From Lachnospiraceae bacterium (GTDB lineage Bacteria > Bacillota > Clostridia > Lachnospirales > Lachnospiraceae), in contig JAEELL010000111.1 of the NCBI GenBank assembly GCA_016282745.1, positions 1 to 64,000 on the forward strand: a DNA stretch of 64,000 nt. The letters run 5' to 3'. The notes under the pieces were generated by a model that was not told the DNA's origin, ran no database searches, and worked only from the letters and a program-made list of their open reading frames with translations. This document shows, piece after piece, positions 1-8,791 of the stretch. Every line of letters begins with the position of its first letter. The first letter of the stretch is position 1. The position numbers were made by a program, and so were the translations under genes.

Positions 1-4
1 CTTA

Positions 5-153
5 GAAGGATTCTGATAAAAGAAGAATGATTCGAAGTTAAATATCGAGGATTTCAGTTCCTCGATATTTAGCACAAGCTGAGTGAGTTTTCATCAAGAA
101 AACTCACGAATTTGTGCGAACGAGAATCATACTTCTTTTGAAGATAATCCTTC
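5..153. repeat. Cloverleaf-like multi-armed palindromic element
   Basis: A closed nest of inverted repeats lies beyond the 3' end of the LCP gene. The outer arm is 5-12 with 146-153 (8 perfect pairs), followed by 18-25 with 132-139 and 27-33 with 124-130. Inside are two side hairpins: 40-51 with 59-70 (12 perfect pairs, 7-nt loop), and 72-77 with 112-117 enclosing 83-91 with 99-107 (9 perfect pairs). The arms are seen directly. Whether this is a structured RNA, a MITE-like DNA element or a complex terminator of the minus-strand LCP gene cannot be told from one copy. No T-run follows, which argues against a simple terminator. Confidence 0.6.
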
Positions 154-248
154 AAGCAATGTCGAACTGTTTTGAGAAAACATTCATATAATGCGAAACG
201 GTTATTTTGAAAGCATCGTATATTTCAAAATGTATACTTTATGAAACG

Positions 249-1853
249 TTACTTTGCAGTAGTTTCTTCTTCTACATATGTTCCCTTTTCTAACTGCTTT
301 GCAGTCTTGTCATCAATGTGTTTTCCGTCGAGAACGAGGTGAGCCATCTGCTTTCCGATTTCTACGGAATCATCATCAAGAACAACTACTGAGGCGTTCT
401 TGCCCAGGGTGTAGCAATATTTGTAACCGCCGCCTGTTGAACCGTCAACAGCATAGTTTACAATATTCCATCCTTTGAAGTCTTTCTTTCTCTGGAGCTG
501 AAGCTGAAGTTTTGCCAGAGATGAAACATTGAGGTCTGTATCAAAACTTTCAGAGATAGAATCTACTACTTTGTTGTAGTTTACGATAGAGTTTGCTGAT
601 ACTGCCTGATCAACAATTGCTTTTATTACTGCTGTCTGGTTCGCACCACGCTGCATATCGCCCTTTGCGAATGAGTGACGTTCTCTTACATATGTAAGTG
701 CATATGAACCGTCGAGCTTCTGTTTTCCCTCTTTAAAAGTATATGTCTTTCCGTAAGTTGTAGTAGTGAATCCTTCAGGAACATCAACGGTTACTCCACC
801 AAGGGCATCAACAAGATTTGAGAATCCTGTGAAGTTGATTCTAAGGTAATGTTTCACATCAAGATCATAGAGATCGCCGAGCATATTCATTGATACGTCA
901 CATCCGTATCCCCATTTGCCATTGGCATCCTTTATGCCGTTTCCGTAGAGTCCGGCGTGAGTAAGCTTGTCCATGTTGCCGGCAGGAATGTCCTGACCGT
1001 TGAGTTCAAGGTAAGCATCTCTAGGTGTCGAAAGTAAGAGTGCTGTATAAGTCTCAGGATTTACAACTGCTAAAATGTTTGTATCTGAACGTCCGTTAGA
1101 ATCCTTGCTGAGTTCGTCAAAAGTATCGTTACCTGAAAGGTAGACAACAAAAGGCTTGTTGTGTGATACTACTGAGTTTCCACCTAACTCCATACCGATA
1201 AGCGGATAGAGGAAGTATGAACCTAAAACAAGAAGGACAGTTATTATAATAGAAATAACTTTTCCGATTCGTTTTACTGTGAGCTTCTTGAACTGCATTC
1301 TAAATGTCATTATAAATAGAAGAAACAGTACTACACCTGCTCCTATATACACCGGGAGAGTGACGAATGCATCGAGATTATCCTTTGCAAAAAACAGGAT
1401 AACCATGAATACTGCAGAAGCAATGAGCTGGATAAGCGTAAGGATTATACCAAGCTTTTTGCTCTTTCTGTATTTTTCTTTCATTTTCAGTTCTGCAGTT
1501 GAAGGTCGTGAATTGTTCATTTCTCTATTTCCATTCGCTTTGTTTCTTTGATTTCCGTAATAGTTTGAATTGTCGCCAGTTCTGCGGTTACTGTTTACAC
1601 TATTGCCTGAGTTGGCGCCGGCTCTGCGGTTGCCGTTAGCAGAAGAGTTGCCGTTTGTATTGCCACTTGAATTTGCACCGGTTCTGCGCTGTCCGCCGTT
1701 GCCTGAATTTGAGCCGGCTCTACGCTGTCCACCATTGCCATAATTTGATCTATCATTTCTTTCGAATTGCGAATCTGCCGCAGGTTCAATCCCAGAGTTG
1801 TCGGAATAGGGATTGAAAAAATTACTAAAATCATCTGAATCATATTTTGCCAT
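249..1853 (-). CDS. LytR-CpsA-Psr (LCP) family wall-polymer ligase
   Basis: LCP enzymes move undecaprenyl-linked teichoic acid or capsule chains onto peptidoglycan outside the cell. The 534-residue protein starts at an ATG preceded by AGGAGG. Residues 1-120 are a disordered Asn/Gly/Ser/Arg-rich segment with repeats such as NGGQRR and GNRRAG. Three hydrophobic segments follow (about 134-158, 163-183 and 199-220), then an extracellular LCP domain from about 235. That domain shows RSDTN, the STPRD motif and HAGLYGNG, which are typical polyprenyl-pyrophosphate-binding features. It is transcribed away from the sugar transferase, and its position beside a CDP-glycerol polymer locus suggests that polymer is its substrate. 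The long cytoplasmic Asn-rich head is unusual for LCP proteins. Confidence 0.9.
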   Translation of the reverse strand: MAKYDSDDFSNFFNPYSDNSGIEPAADSQFERNDRSNYGNGGQRRAGSNSGNGGQRRTGANSSGNTNGNSSANGNRRAGANSGNSVNSNRRTGDNSNYYGNQRNKANGNREMNNSRPSTAELKMKEKYRKSKKLGIILTLIQLIASAVFMVILFFAKDNLDAFVTLPVYIGAGVVLFLLFIMTFRMQFKKLTVKRIGKVISIIITVLLVLGSYFLYPLIGMELGGNSVVSHNKPFVVYLSGNDTFDELSKDSNGRSDTNILAVVNPETYTALLLSTPRDAYLELNGQDIPAGNMDKLTHAGLYGNGIKDANGKWGYGCDVSMNMLGDLYDLDVKHYLRINFTGFSNLVDALGGVTVDVPEGFTTTTYGKTYTFKEGKQKLDGSYALTYVRERHSFAKGDMQRGANQTAVIKAIVDQAVSANSIVNYNKVVDSISESFDTDLNVSSLAKLQLQLQRKKDFKGWNIVNYAVDGSTGGGYKYCYTLGKNASVVVLDDDSVEIGKQMAHLVLDGKHIDDKTAKQLEKGTYVEEETTAK

Positions 1854-1903
1854 GATGTTCCTCCTATTTATAAGTTTATGACAAACTAAATACAGTAAAT
1901 GTA

Positions 1904-2030
1904 ACTATTCGGCCGAGCGACAAAGCATTTGTTGTCCCGAGCGAAAGTGATTTGATATCCGAAGGATGCAAATCACGAAAGCCATGTAGCCATGCGGATT
2001 CATGCTGGTGTGGCTGAAAGGCTAAATAGT
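1904..2030. repeat. Second cloverleaf-like palindromic element, in a 392-bp gene-free stretch
   Basis: The space between the divergent LCP and sugar transferase genes is filled mainly by this element. The outer stem is 1904-1909 with 2025-2030 plus 1912-1914 with 2020-2022. Three inner arms are seen: 1919-1923/1932-1936, 1947-1954/1969-1976 (8 perfect pairs with a nested ATCC/GGAT), and 1980-1984/2011-2015 with a nested CATG/CATG. Its right end recurs in degraded form at about 42358-42402. The stretch 2031-2245 is AT-rich, presumably carries the promoter of the next gene, and shows no other clear structure. Confidence 0.55.
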
Positions 2031-2245
2031 CACAGTAAATCATTGTACCACATATTATGTATAATTGACAAATATAATGTGTTTTGCTAAGATTTATGAG
2101 AGTACGTTGTCTTTTAAGTGAGTTGTCTCACATCTTATATAACGTAGCATGATTAATAATTATCGCAATTAATGCGAAAGATATTATTAAGATATAGTGA
2201 ATTTATGAATTGGATGAATTAGAGTTGGAATTCATGGGAGAAAGA

Positions 2246-3769
2246 ATGAATAATTCAAATAAATCAAGTAATTCAAGCAAGGCAGATAAATCAGTTAAAG
2301 CAGAAAAAATAGTTAAAGCAGAAAAAACAGTCAAAGCAGACAAATCAGTTAAGACAGGCAAATCACGAAAGCCTATTAATTCAAATAAATCTAATCCGTT
2401 TACAAGAATATCAGTACTCACCTTATATCTGATATTGGTAGTACTTCAGGCTTTTGTATTCTGGTATACATGGGACAAATACTACAGTTCCGATATTTCG
2501 AGAATCTTCGTTTACAAGGGACATGTAGTTATAGTTTTCATTTACGTATTATTGTATACGGTATTTGCAAACGTTTACGGTGCAATGAGAATTGCTCACC
2601 TGCTAAAGGGAGATATTATTTTCTCACAGCTCATTGTAAATGTATTTGTCAATATCATAATGTACATGCAGATTTGTTTGCTCAGTTACAGACTTGTACA
2701 TGTGGCACCAATGATTGGTATGACATTCCTTAATATGCTGGTTGCCATTTTCTGGTCGTTCTTTGCAGTTGAGATTTACAGATTACTGTATCCGCCAAGA
2801 GATGTTCTTTTGGTATTCTGTGACAGAGATCCGGATAATCTGGTTACAAAGATTAACAGCAGACAGGATAAGTACAGCATCAAGAAAGCTATTCATATAA
2901 ATGCCGGTTTTGACAATGTGTGCCAGGCCATGAAAAAGCATGGAAGCGTATTGCTTTGTGATATCCCGGCAGAAGTCAGAAATGATTATATCAAGTTTTG
3001 TTTTGACAACAATATCAGAGTGTATCTCACACCTAAGTTGTCAGATCTTATTCTTATGGGAAGCGAGTCTAACAATCTTTTTGATTCACCATTGCTTCTC
3101 CTTAGAAATAAGGGACTTAAGTGGGAACAGTCTTTTGCAAAGCGCTTGCTTGATATTGTAGTTATTCTTATAATTACAATTATTGCGGCTATTCCGATGA
3201 TTATAATCAGTGCTTTAATCTGGATTGAGGATGGTGGTCCTGTATTCTATAAGCAGGAGAGACTCACACTCAACGGAAAGGTCTTCAAAATATACAAGTT
3301 CAGAAGTATGAAGATTAATTCCGAAGAAGAGGGTGCGAGACTTTGTGCAAAGGATGACGACAGGGTAACAAAAGTCGGTAAGATTCTGAGAATGGCTCAT
3401 CTTGACGAGTTGCCTCAGATATTCAATATCATAAAGGGCGAGATGTCAATTGTAGGTCCAAGACCTGAGAGACCGGAGATCGCAGAGGAATACAGAAAGA
3501 GTATTCCTGAGTTTTCTTTCAGACTCAAGGTAAAGGCAGGACTTACAGGATATGCACAGGTGTATGGTAAGTACAACACAACACCGTACGACAAATTGAA
3601 ATTAGACTTATATTATATAGAACATTACAGTATCTGGTTAGATATGAAGCTGATTCTTATGACTTTCAAGATTATTTTTGATAAAGAAAATACCGAAGGG
3701 GTCGAGAAGGATCAGACAACAGCGACAGTCACGGAGGATGTGCTTCGCAAAAAGAAAAAGAGAAGATAG
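2246..3769 (+). CDS. Polyprenyl-phosphate sugar-1-phosphate transferase (WcaJ/RfbP type)
   Basis: This enzyme starts the polymer by moving a sugar-1-phosphate from a nucleotide sugar to undecaprenyl phosphate in the membrane. I place the start at ATG 2246, five bases after GGGAG; upstream TTG 2210 and ATG 2234 are in frame but have poorer sites. The 507 residues have a Lys-rich repeat head (VKAEK, VKADK, VKTGK units), about four N-terminal membrane segments, a CoA-binding-like middle and a fifth segment leading into the bacterial sugar transferase domain. That domain has FYKQERL, IYKFRSM, DELPQ and the VGPRPERPE signature. It is the first gene of a co-directional glycosyl/glycerophosphotransferase series. 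The sugar it uses cannot be read from the sequence. Confidence 0.92.
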   Translation: MNNSNKSSNSSKADKSVKAEKIVKAEKTVKADKSVKTGKSRKPINSNKSNPFTRISVLTLYLILVVLQAFVFWYTWDKYYSSDISRIFVYKGHVVIVFIYVLLYTVFANVYGAMRIAHLLKGDIIFSQLIVNVFVNIIMYMQICLLSYRLVHVAPMIGMTFLNMLVAIFWSFFAVEIYRLLYPPRDVLLVFCDRDPDNLVTKINSRQDKYSIKKAIHINAGFDNVCQAMKKHGSVLLCDIPAEVRNDYIKFCFDNNIRVYLTPKLSDLILMGSESNNLFDSPLLLLRNKGLKWEQSFAKRLLDIVVILIITIIAAIPMIIISALIWIEDGGPVFYKQERLTLNGKVFKIYKFRSMKINSEEEGARLCAKDDDRVTKVGKILRMAHLDELPQIFNIIKGEMSIVGPRPERPEIAEEYRKSIPEFSFRLKVKAGLTGYAQVYGKYNTTPYDKLKLDLYYIEHYSIWLDMKLILMTFKIIFDKENTEGVEKDQTTATVTEDVLRKKKKRR

Positions 3770-3780
3770 TGGAGAGAAAA

Positions 3781-4635
3781 ATGGATTATTCTGTTTTGAT
3801 GTCAGTGTACCATAAGGAGAATCCGGATTTTTTGTCAGCATCGATAGAGAGTATTTTGAATCAGACGGTGAAGACCAATGATTTTGTTATTGTCTGCGAT
3901 GGACCATTAAATGAAGATTTATACAGGGTTATTGATGACTATTGTCACCGGTACCCTGTACTTTTTCATATTATAAGGTTGGAGAAAAATATGGGGTTGG
4001 CCCATGCTCTCAATGCAGGAATCGGTTACTGCAGAAATGAGATAGTGGCGCGAATGGACAGTGACGATATTGCTTTGCCGGACAGAATGGAAAAGCAGCT
4101 TAGCATAATTGAAGATAGAAATGTTGATATAGTCGGTGGTACTGTGAGAGAGTTTCGAGGAAGTGCAAAGACCGTGGAGGAGATAGAGAATGACATAAAC
4201 TGCCTTGGCAGCACCAGACAGTTACCTCAGGAGAGAGATGAGATTCTAAACTTTGCCAAGAAAAGAAGTCCTTTCAACCATCCTTCTGTTATGTACAAAA
4301 AGTCATTTGTACAAAAATGCGGAGGTTATCAGAGTTATGATTTCTTTGAGGACTACAACCTCTGGGTAGCAATGCTGATGGAGGGCGCGGAAGCGTACAA
4401 TCTCAGAGACATTCTGGTTTATATGAGAGCCGGTGATGAGATGTACAAAAGACGTGGCGGACTGTCATATGTGGGAAAGATTGTGAGATTTAAGACTCAC
4501 CTAAAGAAGATTGGTTTTATTTCAACAGGTCAGATGATAGTGGGAGTTGGCGGTCACATTGCTGTGGGGATTATGCCAAACAGTCTCAGAACTTTCGTTT
4601 ACAAAAAACTTCTTAGAAAAGATGGAGATTCATGA
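3781..4635 (+). CDS. Glycosyltransferase family 2
   Basis: A cytoplasmic GT-A fold enzyme that probably adds the second sugar to the lipid-linked primer. The start is ATG 3781, with a GGAGAG site 11 bases after the stop of the sugar transferase; a GTG at 3769 is in frame but too close to any ribosome site. The 284 residues contain the nucleotide-sugar pocket (YSVLMSVYHKENP), NAGIGYCRNEIVARMDSDD with the DxD metal ligand, and NHPSVMYKK. It sits 1 bp before the next gene, so the two are almost certainly cotranscribed and translationally coupled. Acceptor and donor are unknown. Confidence 0.88.
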   Translation: MDYSVLMSVYHKENPDFLSASIESILNQTVKTNDFVIVCDGPLNEDLYRVIDDYCHRYPVLFHIIRLEKNMGLAHALNAGIGYCRNEIVARMDSDDIALPDRMEKQLSIIEDRNVDIVGGTVREFRGSAKTVEEIENDINCLGSTRQLPQERDEILNFAKKRSPFNHPSVMYKKSFVQKCGGYQSYDFFEDYNLWVAMLMEGAEAYNLRDILVYMRAGDEMYKRRGGLSYVGKIVRFKTHLKKIGFISTGQMIVGVGGHIAVGIMPNSLRTFVYKKLLRKDGDS

Positions 4636-4636
4636 A

Positions 4637-5752
4637 ATGAATAAAGATTTGCTGAGAGTTGCCTTCAAACCTCTCACTTTTGTAAATAGAATTATTAAAA
4701 AGAAAGACATTATATTCTTTTATTCAAATCTCGGTTTCAGGGATAATGTAAAGGCATTCTATGATTATCTTATTGAGAATGAGTTCAATAAAAAATACAG
4801 GATAGTTGTAAGTGCAAATGACTGGAAAGATTTTGTGAGTGAGGCTCCGGATAATGTGACATTTACAGATAACAAAAAAGGGATTTTCTATTTTCTGAAA
4901 TCTAAGTACGCATTCTACAGTTTTGGAAAGTATCCGATAAAACCTTCAAAAGATCAGATAGTTGTAAATCTCTGGCACGGTATGCCACTGAAGAAATTGG
5001 GCAATATGGAGAAGGGACTTGAGAAGATTGATTATAATTATTTCACTTATATTATCTCTACGTCCAAGTTGTTTAATCCAATTCTTATGAAGTGTTTCAG
5101 CTGCAGTGACAGCCAGGTGATTATCACAGGACAGCCAAGAAATGATGAATTGTTTGCAGTGGATAGTAAATCTGACGAGAGTCTGAGAATGGGTGCGGAC
5201 AAGTTGATTGTCTGGCTTCCTACATACAGAGACAGTGAGCAGGTGATTCCCCTTCCGGGATTCGCAGAGTCAGATGTGAAGATTTTGAATGATAAGCTGA
5301 AAGAGCATGGAATGAGAATGATTGTCAAGATTCATCCTTTCCAGAAAGTGGTGGGAGATCTTGCAGATTATGAATGTATTGAATTCCTGACTCAGGATGA
5401 TTTGAAAAAAAGAAAGTGCAGTGTGTATGGACTTTTAAGAGCAGCAGATGCACTTATCACGGATTACTCGTCCGTGTATTTTGATTATATGTTACTTGAC
5501 AGACCGATAGCATTTACCGTGGGTGATTTAAAAAAGTATGACGTGGACAGAGGTTTTACTTTCGAGAATCCTTACGATATGATGCCCGGACCATATTTTA
5601 CAGAGCCGGCAGAGGTACTTACGTTTGTGGAGAGTATCGCGGAAAACAGGGATGAGTTTCGGGATAAGAGAAGAAAAGTAAATGAATCAGTCAATTATTA
5701 CAAAGACGGAAATTCGGCAAAGCGAATCAAAGAATTTGTTTTTGGAGAGTGA
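4637..5752 (+). CDS. CDP-glycerol glycerophosphotransferase family protein
   Basis: Predicted to add glycerol-phosphate from CDP-glycerol to a lipid-linked acceptor (TagB/TagF family). The longest reading frame begins at 4547, inside the GT2 gene. ATG 4637 is the better start because GGAG lies nine bases upstream and the upstream residues do not resemble the family. The 371 residues show WHGMPLKKLG, TGQPRNDE, LPTYRDS and DALITDYSSVYFDYM, the typical glycerophosphotransferase landmarks. There is no membrane segment. It lacks the extra N-terminal glycosyltransferase domain of its paralogues in this locus, so it may act as a primase-like enzyme rather than a polymerase; that role is inference. 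Confidence 0.88.
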   Translation: MNKDLLRVAFKPLTFVNRIIKKKDIIFFYSNLGFRDNVKAFYDYLIENEFNKKYRIVVSANDWKDFVSEAPDNVTFTDNKKGIFYFLKSKYAFYSFGKYPIKPSKDQIVVNLWHGMPLKKLGNMEKGLEKIDYNYFTYIISTSKLFNPILMKCFSCSDSQVIITGQPRNDELFAVDSKSDESLRMGADKLIVWLPTYRDSEQVIPLPGFAESDVKILNDKLKEHGMRMIVKIHPFQKVVGDLADYECIEFLTQDDLKKRKCSVYGLLRAADALITDYSSVYFDYMLLDRPIAFTVGDLKKYDVDRGFTFENPYDMMPGPYFTEPAEVLTFVESIAENRDEFRDKRRKVNESVNYYKDGNSAKRIKEFVFGE

Positions 5753-5784
5753 GCCGGTTGATTGGTTCTGAGTTATTGATGGTA

Positions 5785-5837
5785 ATAGAGACAGAGAATG
5801 TTGGATAGAGACAGAGAATGTTGGATAGAGCAGAGAG
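5785..5837. repeat. 20-bp tandem repeat upstream of a glycerophosphotransferase gene
   Basis: The unit ATAGAGACAGAGAATGTTGG occurs at 5785-5804 and 5805-5824, followed by a truncated third copy (ATAGAGCAGAGAG). It lies in the 109-bp leader between two polymer genes. It could be a slippage product; no function is evident. Confidence 0.8.
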
Positions 5838-5861
5838 TTTTTAGTTGAATTGAGAGGTTGT

Positions 5862-8288
5862 ATGAGTGCAATTGTTGAGAAGTTGAAGAAGAATAAATTG
5901 GCGCGAGTCGCAAAGAATTACATTTTCTATGTGCCGTATTCAAAATATTATGAGAAATTAAAGGTTGATACAAGGGTGATTTTGTATGAGTCTTTTTACG
6001 GCGCGGGAATGACTTGCGGACCAAAGGCATTGTTCAACGAACTTATCAAAGATAACAATTACAGACATGTATGGGTATATAATAACGAGGCTGACTGGAA
6101 AGATAATTTTGAGCAATATAAAGGTGCAGGCAATGTTAGTTTTGTTAAAATAAAGAGCAGGGAATATTATAAGTATCTTGCCAGTGCAGGTTATCTGATT
6201 AATAACAGTACTTTCCCGCCTTGCTACACGAGAAAAGAAGGTCAGGTTTATATCAATACCTGGCATGGTATCCCGCTTAAACTTATGGGGTATGAGATGC
6301 CAAAGGGCAATATTCAGGTTGCAAACACAGAGAGAAATTTCCTGCAGGCAAGTTATCTTCTTTCACCAAATGCTCATCACACTGACATGTATATGAAGTC
6401 ATATAAGCTTGAAAATATTCTGCCGGGAAAGGTTATTGAAACAGGACAGGCAAGAACCGACACCATAATAGGCAGTGACAGAAGTGTGGTTGAGGATAAG
6501 CTCATTGCTTCAGGCGTTGAACTTGATAAAAATAAAAAGACGGTGCTGTATGCTCCTACATGGAAGGGTACAGATTTTAACAATACAAGAGGAGATGTGG
6601 AGAAGTTCGAGGAGTTCTATGAGAGTCTGAAAGGACTCATGAAAGAAAATGATATGCAACTTCTTATCAAACCGCATCAGGCAATTTACAAAAAGGTTAA
6701 GGCATCAGAGAAACTAAAAGGGCTTTTAGTCAGTCCTTTGTTTGATACAAATGAAGTGCTTGCAGCAGTGGATGTTCTGATATCAGATTACTCCAGCATT
6801 TTCTTTGATTTCCTTGTGACAAACAGACCGATACTGTTCTACATTCCGGATCTTAGTGAGTACAGACAGACAAGAGGAATGTATATGGATATTGATGAAC
6901 TTCCGGGACCGGCAACTGACAATTTAGGGGAACTGTCAAAGTGGCTTTGCAACATTGACAGTGCAGTAAAGCCAAAGGAAGAAGATTACAGAAAATCAAG
7001 AGAGAGATTTTGTGCTAATGATGATGGCAACGTGGCAAAGAGAATTATTGATGCCATTTTTTACGGGAATGCAGGACAGGTAAAAGTGATAACTGCAAAG
7101 AATGAGAAAAAGAAGATTTTTATTGCCTTGGGACGTGCCCTCCAAAACGGCATTACCCATTCCTTCTTAAGTCTTCTAAATAACATTGACTACGATAAAT
7201 ATGACGTTACAGCATATTTGTACGAGGCACTTACTCCGGATCAGGAACAGCGAATGGAGGAGATAAACAAAAATGTTCGTGTGCTTGTGAGAACAAGTTA
7301 CAACTTTGCTTCAATCGGTGAGAATATAAAAATGGTAATCGCCATGGCCTTTAATATAAACGGAGCATTCAAAAAATTGTTGCCGGAAAAGATGTTTGCA
7401 AGACAGGCAAAGCGAATTGCAGGCAATGCAAAGTTTGATGCTGTTGTGGAGTTTTGCGGATATTCACCGATTATGGCATTTGTATTTCCACATCTCAATG
7501 CGCCGAAGAAATCTATATGGATGCACAATGATCTGATTGCAGACCAAATGAGAAAGGTAAATCATAAACGACCGCTCAAGAGAAAGATGGCAATGATTTT
7601 CAATATGTACACTGACTGGGACAGACTGGTGTCATGCAGTCATTCGGTTATGGAAGTCAACAGGAAGAATCTTGCCACACCGGAAACAGACTCGAAGTTT
7701 TCATTTGCAAAGAACACTATCAACTATCAGAGAGTCTATGACTGCCTTGAAGAGGAGGCGGTCTATGAGGGATTTGTTCTTCCAAAGAAGGAAGAAACAA
7801 ACTTCGTTACCATGGGAAGATTCTCACCGGAGAAGAACCACAAGACACTGGTTAGTGCTTTCAATGAATATTTGAAAGAGTATCCTGATTCAAAACTTTA
7901 CATTATTGGACAGGGACCGCTTCAGGGTGAGGTGGAGACTCAGATTAGGGAACTTGGAATTGAAGATAAGATAGTTCTCACAGGGAATCTAATGAATCCG
8001 TTCAAGCTTATGAGCATGTGCGACTGCTTTATTCTGCCATCCATATATGAAGGACAGCCGATGGTTCTGCTTGAAGCCAGAATTGTGGGATTGCCGATAA
8101 TTGTCTCGGATTTTTCATCAGTGACGGACAGTCTCATGGAAAACGGACAGTATTTGATAAAAGCTGATAAAGATAGTATAATAGATGGGTTAAGGGCTTA
8201 TAGAGAAGGTCGCGTACCAAAGTGTGACTTTGACCCTAAACAATACAACAAAGAAGCAGTCGAAGAATTTGAGAATGCTATTTTTTAG
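5862..8288 (+). CDS. CDP-glycerol glycerophosphotransferase fused to GT4 glycosyltransferase
   Basis: A bifunctional 808-residue enzyme. Residues about 1-405 form a glycerophosphotransferase domain (NTWHGIPLKLMGY, TGQARTDT, YAPTWKG, DVLISDYSSIFFDFL). Residues about 415-808 form a GT-B glycosyltransferase of family 4, with GRFSPEKNHKTL, IIGQGPL and the donor-site segment PSIYEGQPMVLLEA. The start is ATG 5862 with GAGAGG upstream; an in-frame TTG lies at 5850. The fusion implies that glycerol-phosphate and a sugar are added one after the other by a single protein, so the polymer probably has a glycosylated glycerol-phosphate repeat. It sits 12 bp before tagD. No membrane segments are present. 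Confidence 0.87.
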   Translation: MSAIVEKLKKNKLARVAKNYIFYVPYSKYYEKLKVDTRVILYESFYGAGMTCGPKALFNELIKDNNYRHVWVYNNEADWKDNFEQYKGAGNVSFVKIKSREYYKYLASAGYLINNSTFPPCYTRKEGQVYINTWHGIPLKLMGYEMPKGNIQVANTERNFLQASYLLSPNAHHTDMYMKSYKLENILPGKVIETGQARTDTIIGSDRSVVEDKLIASGVELDKNKKTVLYAPTWKGTDFNNTRGDVEKFEEFYESLKGLMKENDMQLLIKPHQAIYKKVKASEKLKGLLVSPLFDTNEVLAAVDVLISDYSSIFFDFLVTNRPILFYIPDLSEYRQTRGMYMDIDELPGPATDNLGELSKWLCNIDSAVKPKEEDYRKSRERFCANDDGNVAKRIIDAIFYGNAGQVKVITAKNEKKKIFIALGRALQNGITHSFLSLLNNIDYDKYDVTAYLYEALTPDQEQRMEEINKNVRVLVRTSYNFASIGENIKMVIAMAFNINGAFKKLLPEKMFARQAKRIAGNAKFDAVVEFCGYSPIMAFVFPHLNAPKKSIWMHNDLIADQMRKVNHKRPLKRKMAMIFNMYTDWDRLVSCSHSVMEVNRKNLATPETDSKFSFAKNTINYQRVYDCLEEEAVYEGFVLPKKEETNFVTMGRFSPEKNHKTLVSAFNEYLKEYPDSKLYIIGQGPLQGEVETQIRELGIEDKIVLTGNLMNPFKLMSMCDCFILPSIYEGQPMVLLEARIVGLPIIVSDFSSVTDSLMENGQYLIKADKDSIIDGLRAYREGRVPKCDFDPKQYNKEAVEEFENAIF

Positions 8289-8300
8289 GAGGATATATTT

Positions 8301-8690
8301 ATGAAGAGAGTAATAACCTATGGAACATTTGATATGTTACATTACGGACATATAAATATTTTGAGAAGAGCCAAGGAACTGGGGGATTACCTTGTAGTTG
8401 TTCTCTCAACAGATGAATTTAACTGGAATTCAAAACAGAAGAAATGCTATTTTACATACGAGCAGAGAAAGATGGTTCTTGAAGCCATTAGATATGTTGA
8501 TCTTGTTATTCCGGAAGAAAACTGGGAGCAGAAGGTAACAGATGTACAGAAATATGAGATCGATACATTTGTTATGGGTGATGACTGGAAAGGAAAGTTT
8601 GACTTCTTAAAAGATTATTGTGAAGTTGTTTACCTTCCAAGAACACCTGACATTTCAACAACACAGATTAAAGAAGATTTACATTCATAA
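8301..8690 (+). CDS. tagD: Glycerol-3-phosphate cytidylyltransferase
   Basis: Makes CDP-glycerol from CTP and glycerol-3-phosphate in the cytoplasm, supplying the four glycerophosphotransferase domains of this locus. The 129-residue length equals the family norm. The GTFDMLHYGH segment holds the HxGH nucleotidyl-transfer motif, and RTPDISTTQIK matches the conserved ISTT end motif that binds CTP. GDDWKGKFD is also typical. The start is ATG 8301 with AGGAGG upstream. Its place inside the polymer operon gives the strongest evidence that the surface polymer contains glycerol phosphate. Confidence 0.95.
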   Translation: MKRVITYGTFDMLHYGHINILRRAKELGDYLVVVLSTDEFNWNSKQKKCYFTYEQRKMVLEAIRYVDLVIPEENWEQKVTDVQKYEIDTFVMGDDWKGKFDFLKDYCEVVYLPRTPDISTTQIKEDLHS

Positions 8691-8791
8691 TTAGGAAATA
8701 CGAAATAACTTATGATTCTGCAAGCAAAAAATAATGTGATTGCAGAATCAGAAGAGTATTAATTGAATCATTAAATAGGAGATTGTACCCC

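Noticed and set aside
1595..1843. Reverse-frame reading frames inside the LCP gene and similar shadows inside the glycerophosphotransferase, A-PCP and polymerase genes
   Set aside because: They lie wholly inside well-supported genes, lack ribosome sites and have repetitive or shadow-type composition.
5785..5837. CRISPR-like repeats
   Set aside because: The 20-bp units are directly adjacent with no spacers, and no cas genes are present anywhere in the window.
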